Assembly: GCA_965212205.1 (NCBI GenBank)
Contig: CBDBUX010000017.1
Span: 1 to 64,000 of the forward strand
Source: JAHEJJ01 sp965212205
GTDB taxonomy: Bacteria; Bacteroidota; Bacteroidia; Flavobacteriales; Flavobacteriaceae
Length of the DNA stretch: 64,000 nucleotides
Reading direction: 5' to 3'
The notes beneath the pieces were generated by a model. That model did not search any database and was not told where the DNA came from. It worked only from the letters and a program-made list of their open reading frames with translations. Position numbers and translations under genes: made by a program. Positions 1 through 8,861 of the stretch are shown here, one piece after another. The stretch's first letter is position 1. Every line of letters begins with the position of its first letter.

Positions 1-2
1 TT

Positions 3-332
3 TTTGGTAAGTTCTTTCCCGAAATTCGAAAACTGGAACATAAAGAGGCCATCTCTCCTTATGACGAATTGATCCACTGGTTTTTTGAAGGTGAAGGTTT
101 TGAGCTCATAGACGATATCTCAGATGTAGAATATAAGTCGAAACTAGACAGTATACCGGCCTTAAAGGCTCTTCTTAATGAATATCAACCCGATGTACCG
201 CAGACCGATCGCTATTTTATGATGGAATTCCTGTTATGGGGCTTAGTAGTAAATAAGAAATTAAGTAAGCACCGTTTCAGCAAAGGACTGCAGTTTAAAG
301 ACCCCTACGGCAGCTATATTAGTAAGTTATAA
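3..332 (+). CDS. C-terminal part of a MoxR/magnesium-chelatase-like AAA ATPase (partial)
   Basis: The frame is open from position 3 to the stop at 330-332, so only the last 109 residues lie in the window and no start is visible. A TTG at 69 is probably internal. The tail is helical and ends in a GSYISKL-like terminus, which I recall from Bacteroidota AAA proteins annotated as magnesium chelatase or sigma-54-interacting regulator. The ATPase motifs would lie upstream, outside the window, so the assignment is from memory of the C-terminal region only. A strong hairpin terminator follows about 80 bases after the stop. Confidence 0.55.
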   Translation, partial: FGKFFPEIRKLEHKEAISPYDELIHWFFEGEGFELIDDISDVEYKSKLDSIPALKALLNEYQPDVPQTDRYFMMEFLLWGLVVNKKLSKHRFSKGLQFKDPYGSYISKL

Positions 333-409
333 ATTAATTGAGGTACAAACTCCTCAACAATAACTGGCTTAATCTTTAGTCATTTATAAGGCCAACAGAT
401 ATTAACAGA

Positions 410-437
410 AAACCCCGGCAATTTGCCGGGGTTTTTC
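410..437. terminator. Bidirectional rho-independent terminator
   Basis: A perfect stem AACCCCGGCA / TGCCGGGGTT with a short loop is followed by TTTTT on the plus strand and by TTTTCTGTT on the minus strand. It sits between the convergent stops at 332 and 464 and can end both transcripts. Confidence 0.85.
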
Positions 438-463
438 ACTTGCCATAACACAAGAGAATCTTG

Positions 464-961
464 CTATTGCCAAGAATCTAGTTTATCGTTGATCTGATCA
501 AAATTGTACCTGCCGATTAATTGACGCCGATATCTAAATGACATCACTGTCAGCAGAATTAGTATAAGTTGTATAGTCAGAATGGTTATTCCAAAGGGGA
601 TAAAGGTTTCGGGGATGAAATTAGTATCAAATTCCCAATAGCTCAATAGAATATAGGCAGTGTCTGTAGCTTTAAAAATGTAGACCAATAGAATTGCATA
701 AAGAGCATATTCGAGATTACGAAGTTGATTATCACCTAAATCTTTGTTGTTTACCTTTAAATACATCGCCTGCAGATACGAAAAGTGTACAATGGTAAGC
801 AATGGAAAAATGTAATTGTCGACCTTGAAGAAATAGAATTTATCTGTATAGAGACCATAGAAATTTGATATGATCAAGGTAAGTAAAACACCTATCGTCA
901 ATATCAAGCACATCTTCCAGGTAGAAGGACGCCATAAATAGTTCATATTAGTAGGTTTCAA
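464..961 (-). CDS. Hypothetical inner-membrane protein with four predicted helices
   Basis: This 165-residue protein has hydrophobic stretches at about residues 17-36, 48-66, 88-108 and 120-142, a short N-terminal cytoplasmic stretch and a charged C-terminal tail (RYRRQ then an Asp/Asn-rich end). I recognise no family motif and no catalytic residue. ATG at 961 is used; ATG five codons later (946) is equally possible. It stands alone, transcribed toward the terminator at 410-437, with about 150 bases without a visible gene separating it from the DUF418 gene upstream. Function unknown. Confidence 0.6.
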   Translation of the reverse strand: MKPTNMNYLWRPSTWKMCLILTIGVLLTLIISNFYGLYTDKFYFFKVDNYIFPLLTIVHFSYLQAMYLKVNNKDLGDNQLRNLEYALYAILLVYIFKATDTAYILLSYWEFDTNFIPETFIPFGITILTIQLILILLTVMSFRYRRQLIGRYNFDQINDKLDSWQ

Positions 962-1112
962 GGCTTTGGGGAACCTTTTTTATCAACCTAAAAACGGTGT
1001 TGAAAAAATAATATTTGAAAAAAATCGACGAAGCGCAATCAATGTTGAGTAACTATCAAATCCTGTGGTCAAAGCTACTCCGGTACAGAGTGAGATCAAT
1101 TAGAAATCGGCC

Positions 1113-2324
1113 TTATTTTCGCAAAAGCGGATAGACCTTGGCATGTGTCAGGCTGCGCCATAACCATTCCAGGGGACCATAGTAAAATCGTTTTAGCCAC
1201 CAGCTGCTGGCCAACATTTGAATAGCGATCAACAGCAAAGCAATTAAAAAAGTATAGATATTACGAAGTTCCCCTAAATAACCCAGACCCCATCCATATA
1301 GAATAAAGGTGCCTATAAGGCTCTGGGCCACATAGTTGGTCAGGGCCATGCGGCCATAGGGCGCAAAACTTGATAGGAATTTGCCAGCCCTGACCTTGCT
1401 GTAAAGCAATACAAAACCTGCGAGTATTATTCCTGTCATACCAATATTATTCAAGTCTACCGCCGATAGACCCAGCATAGCTCTCCAATTGTCGAATGTG
1501 ACATTGGGGCCCATAGGAGCAAAGATCAGAGCGGTAAGCGCGATGGAGGTGATGAATATCCCCAGCGACCACCACATCACCTTTAGGGTGAGTTTTCTTT
1601 GCTCGAGGAAATTCTTAAAAAACTGCATTCTCCCTACTATCAGGCCAAAAAGAAAGAAGCCAAAGGTAAGATAGCCTCTCGAAAATATGCCCAATTGAAA
1701 ATCCATTTTCATAAGCTGACCTTCAGTGGCGTTCGATTTAAACACCTCCCATATACCACCGTTTTTGATAGTTTCATAATACGCGATGATCTCCGGGCTG
1801 CTAGGCGAGAATTCACCTTGCATAAACAGATTATCGCTTCCATTGACTGCGAAGACCAGGTATCTTCCAAGGCCAAGAAAAAGAAGTCCACAAATTGCCA
1901 GGATATACTTGGTGGGGGTTTTATAAAATGGTATTAAGAAGAGCCCTATAACCGCATAAATAGTAAGAATATCTCCCCGATAGAAAAGATGATGTACATA
2001 TCCAATCCCAAAGAGCAGTACTAGACGCCATAGGAATCGCAATCTGAAATCCTCTCCTCTGTTATGGGCACTATCCATTTGAATAAAGAAGCTGAGGCCG
2101 AATAGAAATGAGAACAATGCAAAAAATTTGCCTCTTAGAAAGAGGAAAACGAAACCATCTACAATATAGTCGGGTATCCCGGCTCTGGCAGCATCCATGG
2201 CACCTTCGGGAACAGGTGCGCCTACGTAGTTTTCCACCATATGAACGATGACGATGCCTGCAAGTGAAAAGCCCCTGAGTGCATCTATAATTAAGATCCT
2301 GTTGTTGGTCTTTAAATCCGACAT
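1113..2324 (-). CDS. DUF418 family multipass membrane protein (YeiB-like)
   Basis: 403 residues, starting with the typical DUF418 opening in which a cytoplasmic N terminus (residues 1-10) leads into a helix with IDALRGFSLAGI and a following HMVE. It has about ten hydrophobic helices, the loop motif FALFSFLFGLSFF near residue 70, and the C-terminal DUF418 part with GRMALTNYVAQS near residue 325. The family is distantly related to membrane acyltransferases, but no reaction is established for it. ATG at 2324 is the only sensible start. It is divergent from truA, sharing a 131-base intergenic region. Confidence 0.88.
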   Translation of the reverse strand: MSDLKTNNRILIIDALRGFSLAGIVIVHMVENYVGAPVPEGAMDAARAGIPDYIVDGFVFLFLRGKFFALFSFLFGLSFFIQMDSAHNRGEDFRLRFLWRLVLLFGIGYVHHLFYRGDILTIYAVIGLFLIPFYKTPTKYILAICGLLFLGLGRYLVFAVNGSDNLFMQGEFSPSSPEIIAYYETIKNGGIWEVFKSNATEGQLMKMDFQLGIFSRGYLTFGFFLFGLIVGRMQFFKNFLEQRKLTLKVMWWSLGIFITSIALTALIFAPMGPNVTFDNWRAMLGLSAVDLNNIGMTGIILAGFVLLYSKVRAGKFLSSFAPYGRMALTNYVAQSLIGTFILYGWGLGYLGELRNIYTFLIALLLIAIQMLASSWWLKRFYYGPLEWLWRSLTHAKVYPLLRK

Positions 2325-2404
2325 TTGCTGGTTTATTGATCCCTTCCTAAATAAGACCCGGATCCATTCTATTTGTTACAGCTCAACGTCTATATTTTAA
2401 TTCA

Positions 2405-2439
2405 TTTTGTGGTTTAAGGATTTCGAATCGGTAGATTTA
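2405..2439 (+). promoter_or_regulatory. Predicted Bacteroidota-type promoter of truA
   Basis: TTTTG at 2405-2409, a 22-base spacer, then TAGATTTA at 2432-2439, seven of eight matches to the -7 consensus TAnnTTTG. It lies 16 bases before the truA ATG, predicting a very short leader. Confidence 0.5.
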
Positions 2440-2455
2440 CATAAACGAGACTTTC

Positions 2456-3247
2456 ATGGAACAGATGAATTACTATTTATTCACCGTCCGTTATTTGGGA
2501 TTCAGATACAGCGGTTGGCAAAAACAACCGCAACAGAAAACCTTGGAGGAAATGCTATTCAAAACCTTCCGATTTGTTTTACCCGGTCGTGAATTTAAAC
2601 TCCTTGGCGCTGGCAGAACCGATGCCAAAGTTTCGGCATTGGAAGGAGCTTTTGAGCTTTTTATCAAAGGAGACCAACTTGCAGACCTAAAAGAATTAAA
2701 GAACATTATAAATACTAATTTACCTTCTGATATTGAGATAATTAACATAACAGACATCGATAATAAATTTAACATCATTCAAGGCTGTAAAGAGAAAGAA
2801 TACATGTATTTATTTTCTCATATGGGTAAGAATCATCCCTATAGCGCTCCCTTTATTACCGGATTGGAAGATGAGCTAGATATTGATCTAATGATTAAAG
2901 GTGCCGCACAATTTGAAGGAACCCACAATTTCAAGGCCTATACCACCGCCGATGCCGAAGGGAAAGACCTGATCCGAACCGTAAGTTCGTGTTCCATTGT
3001 ACCGAACGATTTTTTACATGCGAGTTTTTTTCCTGATGTGAGCTATGCACTCCTGATTCGATCAGAAGGATTTCTTAGATATCAGGTGCGTATGATTATG
3101 GGAGCTCTATTCAAGCTGGGCAGGCACCAGCTAAGCCTGGAAGAGCTTAAGGCGACTTTGAGGGCCAAAACCGAATTTATGTTCGATTCCATAGCACCGG
3201 CTTCGGGACTCCATCTTCGATCAATCGATTTTGGATTCCAAGAGTAA
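2456..3247 (+). CDS. truA: tRNA pseudouridine synthase A
   Basis: TruA isomerises uridines 38-40 in the tRNA anticodon arm. The 263-residue length fits the family. The catalytic Asp is D56 in GAGRTDAKVSA, which stands for the usual GRTDAGVHA. The N terminus has the family strand VRYLGFRYSGWQ, and RYQVRMIMGAL near residue 210 matches the C-terminal VRxxVG segment. Two motif positions differ from textbook TruA (K for G and S for H in GRTDAGVHA), as often in Bacteroidota TruA-like proteins. ATG 2456 is used; a second in-frame ATG lies three codons on. Its 3' end approaches the next gene closely. Confidence 0.9.
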   Translation: MEQMNYYLFTVRYLGFRYSGWQKQPQQKTLEEMLFKTFRFVLPGREFKLLGAGRTDAKVSALEGAFELFIKGDQLADLKELKNIINTNLPSDIEIINITDIDNKFNIIQGCKEKEYMYLFSHMGKNHPYSAPFITGLEDELDIDLMIKGAAQFEGTHNFKAYTTADAEGKDLIRTVSSCSIVPNDFLHASFFPDVSYALLIRSEGFLRYQVRMIMGALFKLGRHQLSLEELKATLRAKTEFMFDSIAPASGLHLRSIDFGFQE

Positions 3248-3284
3248 AGGAGAATTTTTGTACATTAAACCCAAAGGTATTTTG

Positions 3285-4154
3285 ATGTCCTCCTGGCTGT
3301 ACATATTGATCATAGTTCTGGCGATTTATATTCTAATCAGTGTTTTACTGTACTTCCTTCAGGATTATCTGATGTTCAAACCCGAAAAACTTCCGGCAGA
3401 CTTCCAATTTTATTACGAAAATCAGGAAACTGAAGAATATAACGTAGAAACGCGGGATGGCGCTGTAATCAATGGCCTGCGCTTTAAAGCTCAAAACCCG
3501 AAAGGTGTGGTTTTTTATCTAAAGGGAAACTCAAAAAGCATTAAAGGTTGGGGGAAGTTTGCCGTAGATTTTACCCGCCTGGGCTATGATGTGCTGATGG
3601 TCGATTACAGGGGTTTTGGCAAAAGTACCGGGCGCAGAACCCAGAAGGCGGTGAAGCGCGACCTGCAAGTGATATACAACAAAATCAAGGAGAAGGTCGA
3701 TGAAAAATATATTATCCTGTATGGAAGATCCTTAGGCTCCGGATTTGCTGCCAAACTGGCCTCCATGAACAATCCAAGGATGCTTATCCTCGATGCTCCT
3801 TATTATAGTCTAAGCAAAGTGGCCAAAAAATTCATTCCATTTATGCCTCTATCATTGCTTATAAAATTCCCCATGCCCACTTATAAATGGCTTCGTTATG
3901 TGAATTGTCCGATTCATATTATACACGGAACCGACGATAGATTGATTCCCTATCGGACAAGCGTTAAACTATCTAAAATAAAACCCGGAAGTACCACGCT
4001 TCATACGGTTATAGGAGGAGGACATAAAGACCTCAACAGTTTTGAGTCTTATCATAAGATGTTACATGATATTATTACTACCAGGCCGAAGAAGATAGAT
4101 ACGGAAGGTAGTAGTATTCACCTTAATAATACTTCGAAAAAAGTCAATGCGTAA
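3285..4154 (+). CDS. Membrane-anchored alpha/beta hydrolase (BEM46/ABHD13-like), first of a tandem pair
   Basis: 289 residues with one N-terminal transmembrane helix followed by a hydrolase domain of the BEM46/ABHD13 type. The nucleophile elbow is GRSLGSG, the acid is in GTDDRLIP and the catalytic His in GGGHKDL. Where the downstream paralogue has HGNAGN at the oxyanion loop, this copy has KGNSKS, so the conserved His is a Lys. The frame is open upstream to 3231, but ATG 3285 starts just before the hydrophobic helix; a TTG at 3258 preceded by AAAGGAG is an alternative. It overlaps the next gene by 8 bases. Substrate unknown. Confidence 0.82.
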   Translation: MSSWLYILIIVLAIYILISVLLYFLQDYLMFKPEKLPADFQFYYENQETEEYNVETRDGAVINGLRFKAQNPKGVVFYLKGNSKSIKGWGKFAVDFTRLGYDVLMVDYRGFGKSTGRRTQKAVKRDLQVIYNKIKEKVDEKYIILYGRSLGSGFAAKLASMNNPRMLILDAPYYSLSKVAKKFIPFMPLSLLIKFPMPTYKWLRYVNCPIHIIHGTDDRLIPYRTSVKLSKIKPGSTTLHTVIGGGHKDLNSFESYHKMLHDIITTRPKKIDTEGSSIHLNNTSKKVNA

Positions 4155-4953
4155 GTCCATTCGCGGTGTATACTGGTTGGTTGGGGCATATCTTATATTT
4201 ACATTAATGATATATTTTTTACAAGAACGCTTTATTTTTCTACCTACCAGGTTGCCTCAACAGTATCAGTACAGCTTTGAGCATCAATACTCGGAATTTA
4301 ACCTGAATACCGAAGATGGTGCCAGGCTTAACGCGCTACACTTTAAGATCCCAAACGCAAAAGGGATTATCCTCTATTTTCATGGAAACGCAGGTAACCT
4401 GTCGCGATGGGGGGAGATCGCGGGAGCCCTGTCCCGAGAATACCAGTACGATGTTGTGGTGATGGATTATAGGACGTACGGAAAGAGTACCGGAAACCTG
4501 AGTGAAGAAGCTTTACATAAGGATGGTCAGTTGTTTTATAACCACTTGCTGGAACGTTATTCAGAAAATGACATAATTCTTTATGGCAGGTCATTGGGGA
4601 CGGGAATTGCCACCCGACTCGCCGCTCTGAACAATCCAGGGAGTTTGATCCTGGAAACCCCTTATTATAGTCTTCTCGATATAGGTCAGCGCAGATTTCC
4701 CTTTCTGCCGGTTAAATGGCTTCTAAAGTACCAGTTTAAATCTTTCGAGTATGTTCGAGATATCAGCTGTCCGGTAGCGATATTTCACGGAACAGATGAT
4801 GAAGTCATACCCTTAGAATCGGGCAAAAAGCTTTTTAAAAGTATTCCCGGAGATCGAAAGGAATTTTTCCTTGTCGAAGGAGGAAGGCACAATAATCTTT
4901 CGGGCTTTGAAGATTATCACCGGGGAATGTATCAGCTCCTTTCGGGAGAGTAA
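4147..4953 (+). CDS. Membrane-anchored alpha/beta hydrolase, second of the tandem pair
   Basis: 268 residues: one N-terminal helix (about 9-26), then an alpha/beta hydrolase domain with the oxyanion motif HGNAGN at 79-84, nucleophile S149 in GRSLGTG, acid in GTDDEVIP (216-222) and catalytic H248 in GGRHNNL. It is closely similar to the preceding gene along its full length, so the pair arose by duplication. ATG 4147 overlaps the upstream stop by 8 bases, suggesting translational coupling. Its last 22 bases overlap the convergent cysM gene. The family includes lipases and thioesterases; the substrate cannot be read from sequence. Confidence 0.85.
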   Translation: MRKSIRGVYWLVGAYLIFTLMIYFLQERFIFLPTRLPQQYQYSFEHQYSEFNLNTEDGARLNALHFKIPNAKGIILYFHGNAGNLSRWGEIAGALSREYQYDVVVMDYRTYGKSTGNLSEEALHKDGQLFYNHLLERYSENDIILYGRSLGTGIATRLAALNNPGSLILETPYYSLLDIGQRRFPFLPVKWLLKYQFKSFEYVRDISCPVAIFHGTDDEVIPLESGKKLFKSIPGDRKEFFLVEGGRHNNLSGFEDYHRGMYQLLSGE

Positions 4954-5834
4954 TCAAAAAGGTCGGAAGAAAGGTAGCGGTCTCCGCGATCACAAATTAT
5001 CGAGACTACCACACCTTTTTTTAGGGTATCGATGAGTTTCAGCGCAGCAGCGGTGGCCCCACCACTGCTCATACCTGCGAAAATACCCTCTTCTTCAGCA
5101 AGGCGCCTGGTCATTATACGGGATTCTTCTTCACTGACTTCCAGAACCGTATCAACTTTTGATGGATTAAATATTCTAGGCAGATAGGACTTTGGCCATT
5201 TGCGAATTCCCGGAATGCTGGAATTATCGCTAGGTTGGACGCCTACGATTTGAACATCCGGATTCTTTTCCTTTAAAAAAGTCGAGGTCCCCATAATGGT
5301 TCCGGTAGTACCCATAGAGGAAACAAAATGTGTGATCTTAGCCCCGGTATCCCTCCAGATTTCTGGCCCCGTAGTACGATAGTGGGCCTTCCAGTTATCA
5401 TCATTGCCAAACTGATTCAACATGGTATAACCTTCATTTTTAACCTTGGCTTCGGCATAGTCCCTTGATCCTTCAATTCCTGCATCATCGGGGGTGAGTG
5501 TTACTTTAGCTCCATAGGCCCTCATGGTTTGTACGCGCTCTTTGGTGGCGCTTTGAGGCATAACCAACTCGATGTTTAAACGGTAGAGTCTGGCGATCAT
5601 GGCCAGGGCAATACCTGTATTCCCGCTGGTGGCCTCTACTAACATGCTATTCTGATCGATCTCACCGCGTTCGAGTGCAGACCTGATCATGTTGTAGGCC
5701 GGACGATCTTTTACACTGCCACCAGGGTTTTGCCCTTCCAGTTTAAAATAAAGCTCAACCTCGGGCTTGGTATTTAAGGCATTGGACATTACCAATGGGG
5801 TATTTCCAATGAGGTCTAATATGCTATTAGACAT
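4932..5834 (-). CDS. cysM: Cysteine synthase (O-acetylserine sulfhydrylase, CysM type)
   Basis: A PLP enzyme that makes cysteine from O-acetylserine and sulfide (or thiosulfate in CysM). The PLP lysine is K42 in PGGSVKDR; TSGNTG near 70 binds the substrate carboxylate and phosphate side; GTTGT near 176 holds the PLP phosphate. At 300 residues it is the short CysM form. It is transcribed after cysE with an 8-base overlap, so substrate supplier and user are co-translated. Its 3' end overlaps the convergent hydrolase gene by 22 bases. Confidence 0.92.
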   Translation of the reverse strand: MSNSILDLIGNTPLVMSNALNTKPEVELYFKLEGQNPGGSVKDRPAYNMIRSALERGEIDQNSMLVEATSGNTGIALAMIARLYRLNIELVMPQSATKERVQTMRAYGAKVTLTPDDAGIEGSRDYAEAKVKNEGYTMLNQFGNDDNWKAHYRTTGPEIWRDTGAKITHFVSSMGTTGTIMGTSTFLKEKNPDVQIVGVQPSDNSSIPGIRKWPKSYLPRIFNPSKVDTVLEVSEEESRIMTRRLAEEEGIFAGMSSGGATAAALKLIDTLKKGVVVSIICDRGDRYLSSDLFDYSPERS

Positions 5835-6618
5835 ATGGTAATGTTTTAATCTTGATTTCAGGAGTGTGGAAAACGGTTGAATTAGGGGGTACAGAGCTGG
5901 TTACCCAGGCATTTCCTCCGATAACAGAATTTTCGCCTATTATAGTATTACCTCCCAGGATTGTAGCATTTGCATATATGGTAACATTATCTTCGATAGT
6001 AGGATGCCTCTTTTTCTTCTGGAGGTTTTTGGTTACATAGAGCGCTCCGAGGGTAACCCCTTGATATATTTTTACATTATTCCTGATAATCGCCGTCTCT
6101 CCAATTACTACGCCCGTAGCATGATCTATAAAGAACGAATCCCCGATCCGGGCTCCCGGATTGATATCCACACCTGTTTGGCGATGTGCGTATTCGGTCA
6201 TCAACCTTGGCACCAATGGAAATCCTTTATTATACAATTCATGGGCAAGACGATATATCGCAATAGCATAAAAACCGGGATAGGCAAGATACACTTCTTC
6301 AATAGACCACGAGGCCGGGTCGCAATCTGAAATAGCTTCTGCATCCAAATTTAACTTCTGGAGTATGCCGGGCAATTTTTGAATATAATTCTCCCAGATC
6401 TTGCTACATGGTTTTTCTGCATCCCAGCAGGCAAGATCCATCAATTCATCGAACTGTTGTTCTAATGCATCGAGGTTTTGATCTACCGGTGTTTCAATGT
6501 CAAACAAGGTTAAAAACAGGAGATCAGTAAACGATTCTACCTTTCTTTTGAGACGGAATCTCAGATTAGGCTGCTTCTTGTTTTCCTTTATTTTATCAAT
6601 AATAGCTGACTTTTCCAT
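5827..6618 (-). CDS. cysE: Serine O-acetyltransferase
   Basis: CysE acetylates serine with acetyl-CoA to give O-acetylserine, the substrate of the next gene. The 263-residue protein has an N-terminal helical domain and a C-terminal left-handed beta-helix with hexapeptide repeats (DINPGARIGDSFFIDH, GVVIGETAIIRNNV, IGENSVIGG). The catalytic His and Asp lie in the IDHATG segment. ATG 6618 is used. No cysteine riboswitch or leader was seen upstream. The N-terminal part is diverged in the Bacteroidota manner, but the beta-helix is unmistakable. Confidence 0.93.
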   Translation of the reverse strand: MEKSAIIDKIKENKKQPNLRFRLKRKVESFTDLLFLTLFDIETPVDQNLDALEQQFDELMDLACWDAEKPCSKIWENYIQKLPGILQKLNLDAEAISDCDPASWSIEEVYLAYPGFYAIAIYRLAHELYNKGFPLVPRLMTEYAHRQTGVDINPGARIGDSFFIDHATGVVIGETAIIRNNVKIYQGVTLGALYVTKNLQKKKRHPTIEDNVTIYANATILGGNTIIGENSVIGGNAWVTSSVPPNSTVFHTPEIKIKTLPYV

Positions 6619-6708
6619 AGGCGAGGATTCACATTCAAAAATAACTATTATTCGAAAGCTGATGTATGCAAAATGGTTAACTTTAGCTTAAATTTTAATA
6701 CTGTTGCA

Positions 6709-7389
6709 ATGGGCAAGGCTACTATTTCCAAAGAAGTTATAGGTTTTCTTAAGGACCTCAAGGCCAACAATAACAGGGATTGGTTCACGCAGAACAAAAA
6801 TAGGTTCAAAGAGGTTCAGGAGACCGCCAAAACATTTTACAATGCCCTCAAGGATTGCCTAAATTCTCATGACGAGATCGAAAAACTAAAAATGTTCCGG
6901 ATCTATCGGGATGTTCGGTTTTCAAAAGATAAAACACCGTATCAACCTCACTTTGCGGGATCTTTCTCAAGGGCAGGTGCACATAGAAGGGGTGGTTACT
7001 ATTTGCGAGTAAGGCCAGGGGAGTCTTTTATTGCCGTAGGTTTCTGGCAGCCCGAGCCCAAGGACCTCCTGAGAATCCGAAAGGAGCTGGAACAAGATGC
7101 CACAGAATTCAGATCGATTATCAGCGATGAAAAATTTGCGAAGATATGGGGAGCCCTGGAAGGCGAGGAAGTGAAAACAGCACCCAAAGGTTTTAGTAAG
7201 GACCATCCGAATATTGATTTGATTCGTAAAAAAGGATTCATTTTTGTTCGAAACTTTTCGGATAAAGAAGTAGTAGCAGAGAATTTTTTGGATACGGTCG
7301 ACAAGTCCTTTCAAGCGGTTAGGCCTTATTTCAATTATATGAGTGAGGTGCTAACCACCAACCTCAACGGTGAATCCCTATTGGACTAG
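6709..7389 (+). CDS. DUF2461 family protein
   Basis: A 226-residue cytosolic protein of the DUF2461/TIGR02453 family: it starts with the FLKDLKANNNRDWF segment, continues with YRDVRFSKDKTPYQPHF, and has GGYYLRVRPGESFIAVGFW in the middle. No function is established for the family. The frame is open from 6673, but ATG 6709 starts at the conserved family N terminus, and a -7-like TAACTTTA at 6678-6685 would lie inside a longer reading. Its stop overlaps the convergent gene by 12 bases. Confidence 0.88.
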   Translation: MGKATISKEVIGFLKDLKANNNRDWFTQNKNRFKEVQETAKTFYNALKDCLNSHDEIEKLKMFRIYRDVRFSKDKTPYQPHFAGSFSRAGAHRRGGYYLRVRPGESFIAVGFWQPEPKDLLRIRKELEQDATEFRSIISDEKFAKIWGALEGEEVKTAPKGFSKDHPNIDLIRKKGFIFVRNFSDKEVVAENFLDTVDKSFQAVRPYFNYMSEVLTTNLNGESLLD

Positions 7390-7788
7390 CATTAAAGGTT
7401 CCAGGATCTGAACCTGATCTTTAAGCCTGTGGATAACCATATTCATCATTCTTTTGTTGAGTGCCGAGGAATTAGTGATGTAGTGCTGGTATTCCTCTAT
7501 GGTAAACTGCCCGATGATCATTCCCTTAAGCGCATTGCGGAATTTAATATCTCTTTGAATGGCATTCTCTATATATTCGAGCCTTTTTTCCGCCTCCAGC
7601 TCATAAAACGTGTTTTTATGCTTAGCTATATAATTGCAAAACGATGCTATTAAAAGGGAGTTTTGAAATTTGATGATCGGGCGTAGAGTTTCATTCTGGA
7701 ACCGCTCATCGTCTGACATATTCGGGCTGATGGTGGCAGTCGGGATCTCCGGTCGGAAGCTGAGGAGATCGTCAGATCTGTCGTTCAT
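7378..7788 (-). CDS. Conserved flavobacterial protein of unknown function
   Basis: 136 residues, probably cytosolic and all-helical, with an N-terminal MNDRSDD start, FRPEIPTATISPNMSDDERFQN, then a helical region ending MVIHRLKDQVQ. I recall near-identical proteins in Flavobacteriaceae, sometimes labelled glyoxalase, but no glyoxalase metal-binding motif is visible here and I would not transfer that name. The frame is open to 7821; ATG 7788 gives the conserved N terminus. It overlaps the convergent DUF2461 gene by 12 bases. Downstream on its strand no clear terminator is visible. Confidence 0.72.
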   Translation of the reverse strand: MNDRSDDLLSFRPEIPTATISPNMSDDERFQNETLRPIIKFQNSLLIASFCNYIAKHKNTFYELEAEKRLEYIENAIQRDIKFRNALKGMIIGQFTIEEYQHYITNSSALNKRMMNMVIHRLKDQVQILEPLMLVQ

Positions 7789-7998
7789 GACAAAGGTTTT
7801 GATAAAGTTAAATAGAATCACCTGCTGCTGAGGACCCCTGCGTCGAAGTTTTTAACCGGGTTATGAACAGGATTTTTATGGGGTGGGTAAAAAAAGAAAT
7901 TAATATTTCAGGGGGTATGAGTCGCCCGAGTGATCTGGTAATAATCCATACCCTAATGTTCGGGATACCTTGACCAATTTTTTAGATACTACACTACA

Positions 7999-8850
7999 TC
8001 AGTATGTGGCACCAACTTCAACAAAAGAATTTTTGCTATGCACTCTGGGCGACAATGGAGCGGCCATGCAACAGGTAGATCCTAAATAAAAAAGCGCGAG
8101 TTCGTCTAGCTTATTAACCTTTTTTCCAAGGCAGATTTCTTCTGCTAATTCTATGGTCCCCACAGCTGGTCCTCCCACAATAGACATAAACCAGATCCTT
8201 CCTTTTTCATCGGTGATATCAATATTATAACGTTCATTCCTGAAGGCAGGTAGTGATGGATCTTGCTTGTAAATCCACGGTCTCAAAATAATCAAATCTC
8301 CCGGCACATGCTGTATCCTTGTAATGGTTCCCTCAATCGGGGCATGAATGCGATGATAGTTCTTGTTATGCAGGAAGACATTGGTAAAAGTGTATTCAGC
8401 AGGTATTGAGTCAGATTCAACACCAAAAATAGTATGAACCGTCCTCAAATCGCTCTTCACTCGGGCTGTTGTCATCTCACCTACCTTGTTTTCATCACAA
8501 AGCAACCCTTCACAAGGCCATACCCATGGTTCTTTATTTTCGGGCAGCTGTTTGAACTTTCTAATAAAAAAATCCTGAAAACTCTCAAAATCTGATTTGC
8601 CGTTAGGCGGTATAAAACCCTCGAGATAGTTCTTATTATTGTAGAAATGTCTGACATATGGCTTTATGATCCATTTAGAAATGGGTTTGTTGTACAAGCG
8701 TGCGTAGACAGCAGATACCTTACGTTGTATGTTACTGGGAATATTTCCCCAAACGTCTACTGACAAGAACTTGTAAAGCCTCGCGCGCCAGGTGGGGATA
8801 CGATATACTGTGAAATACGGGTCGGAATTGTGATAAGCAATGCCTTGCAT
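7999..8850 (-). CDS. psd: Phosphatidylserine decarboxylase family proenzyme
   Basis: 283 residues. PSD makes phosphatidylethanolamine from phosphatidylserine after self-cleavage that turns a serine into a pyruvoyl group. The cleavage motif LGST is at 256-259 (S258), followed by a short C-terminal chain. FQDFFIRKFK near 91-100 and HNKNYHRIHAP with H161 and H166 are family motifs. No N-terminal helix is obvious. The C-terminal piece after LGST has an unusual CCMAAP segment. A 55-codon secreted ORF ends 11 bases upstream on the same strand and may share its transcript. Confidence 0.88.
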   Translation of the reverse strand: MQGIAYHNSDPYFTVYRIPTWRARLYKFLSVDVWGNIPSNIQRKVSAVYARLYNKPISKWIIKPYVRHFYNNKNYLEGFIPPNGKSDFESFQDFFIRKFKQLPENKEPWVWPCEGLLCDENKVGEMTTARVKSDLRTVHTIFGVESDSIPAEYTFTNVFLHNKNYHRIHAPIEGTITRIQHVPGDLIILRPWIYKQDPSLPAFRNERYNIDITDEKGRIWFMSIVGGPAVGTIELAEEICLGKKVNKLDELALFYLGSTCCMAAPLSPRVHSKNSFVEVGATY

Positions 8851-8861
8851 CTGATGATCTT

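Noticed and set aside
1599..1937. 112-codon plus-strand ORF inside the DUF418 gene
   Set aside because: Lies fully antisense to a recognised multipass protein; shadow.
3231..3284. Upstream in-frame extension of the first hydrolase
   Set aside because: It overlaps the truA end and lacks the hydrophobic N terminus expected at the family start; ATG 3285 preferred.
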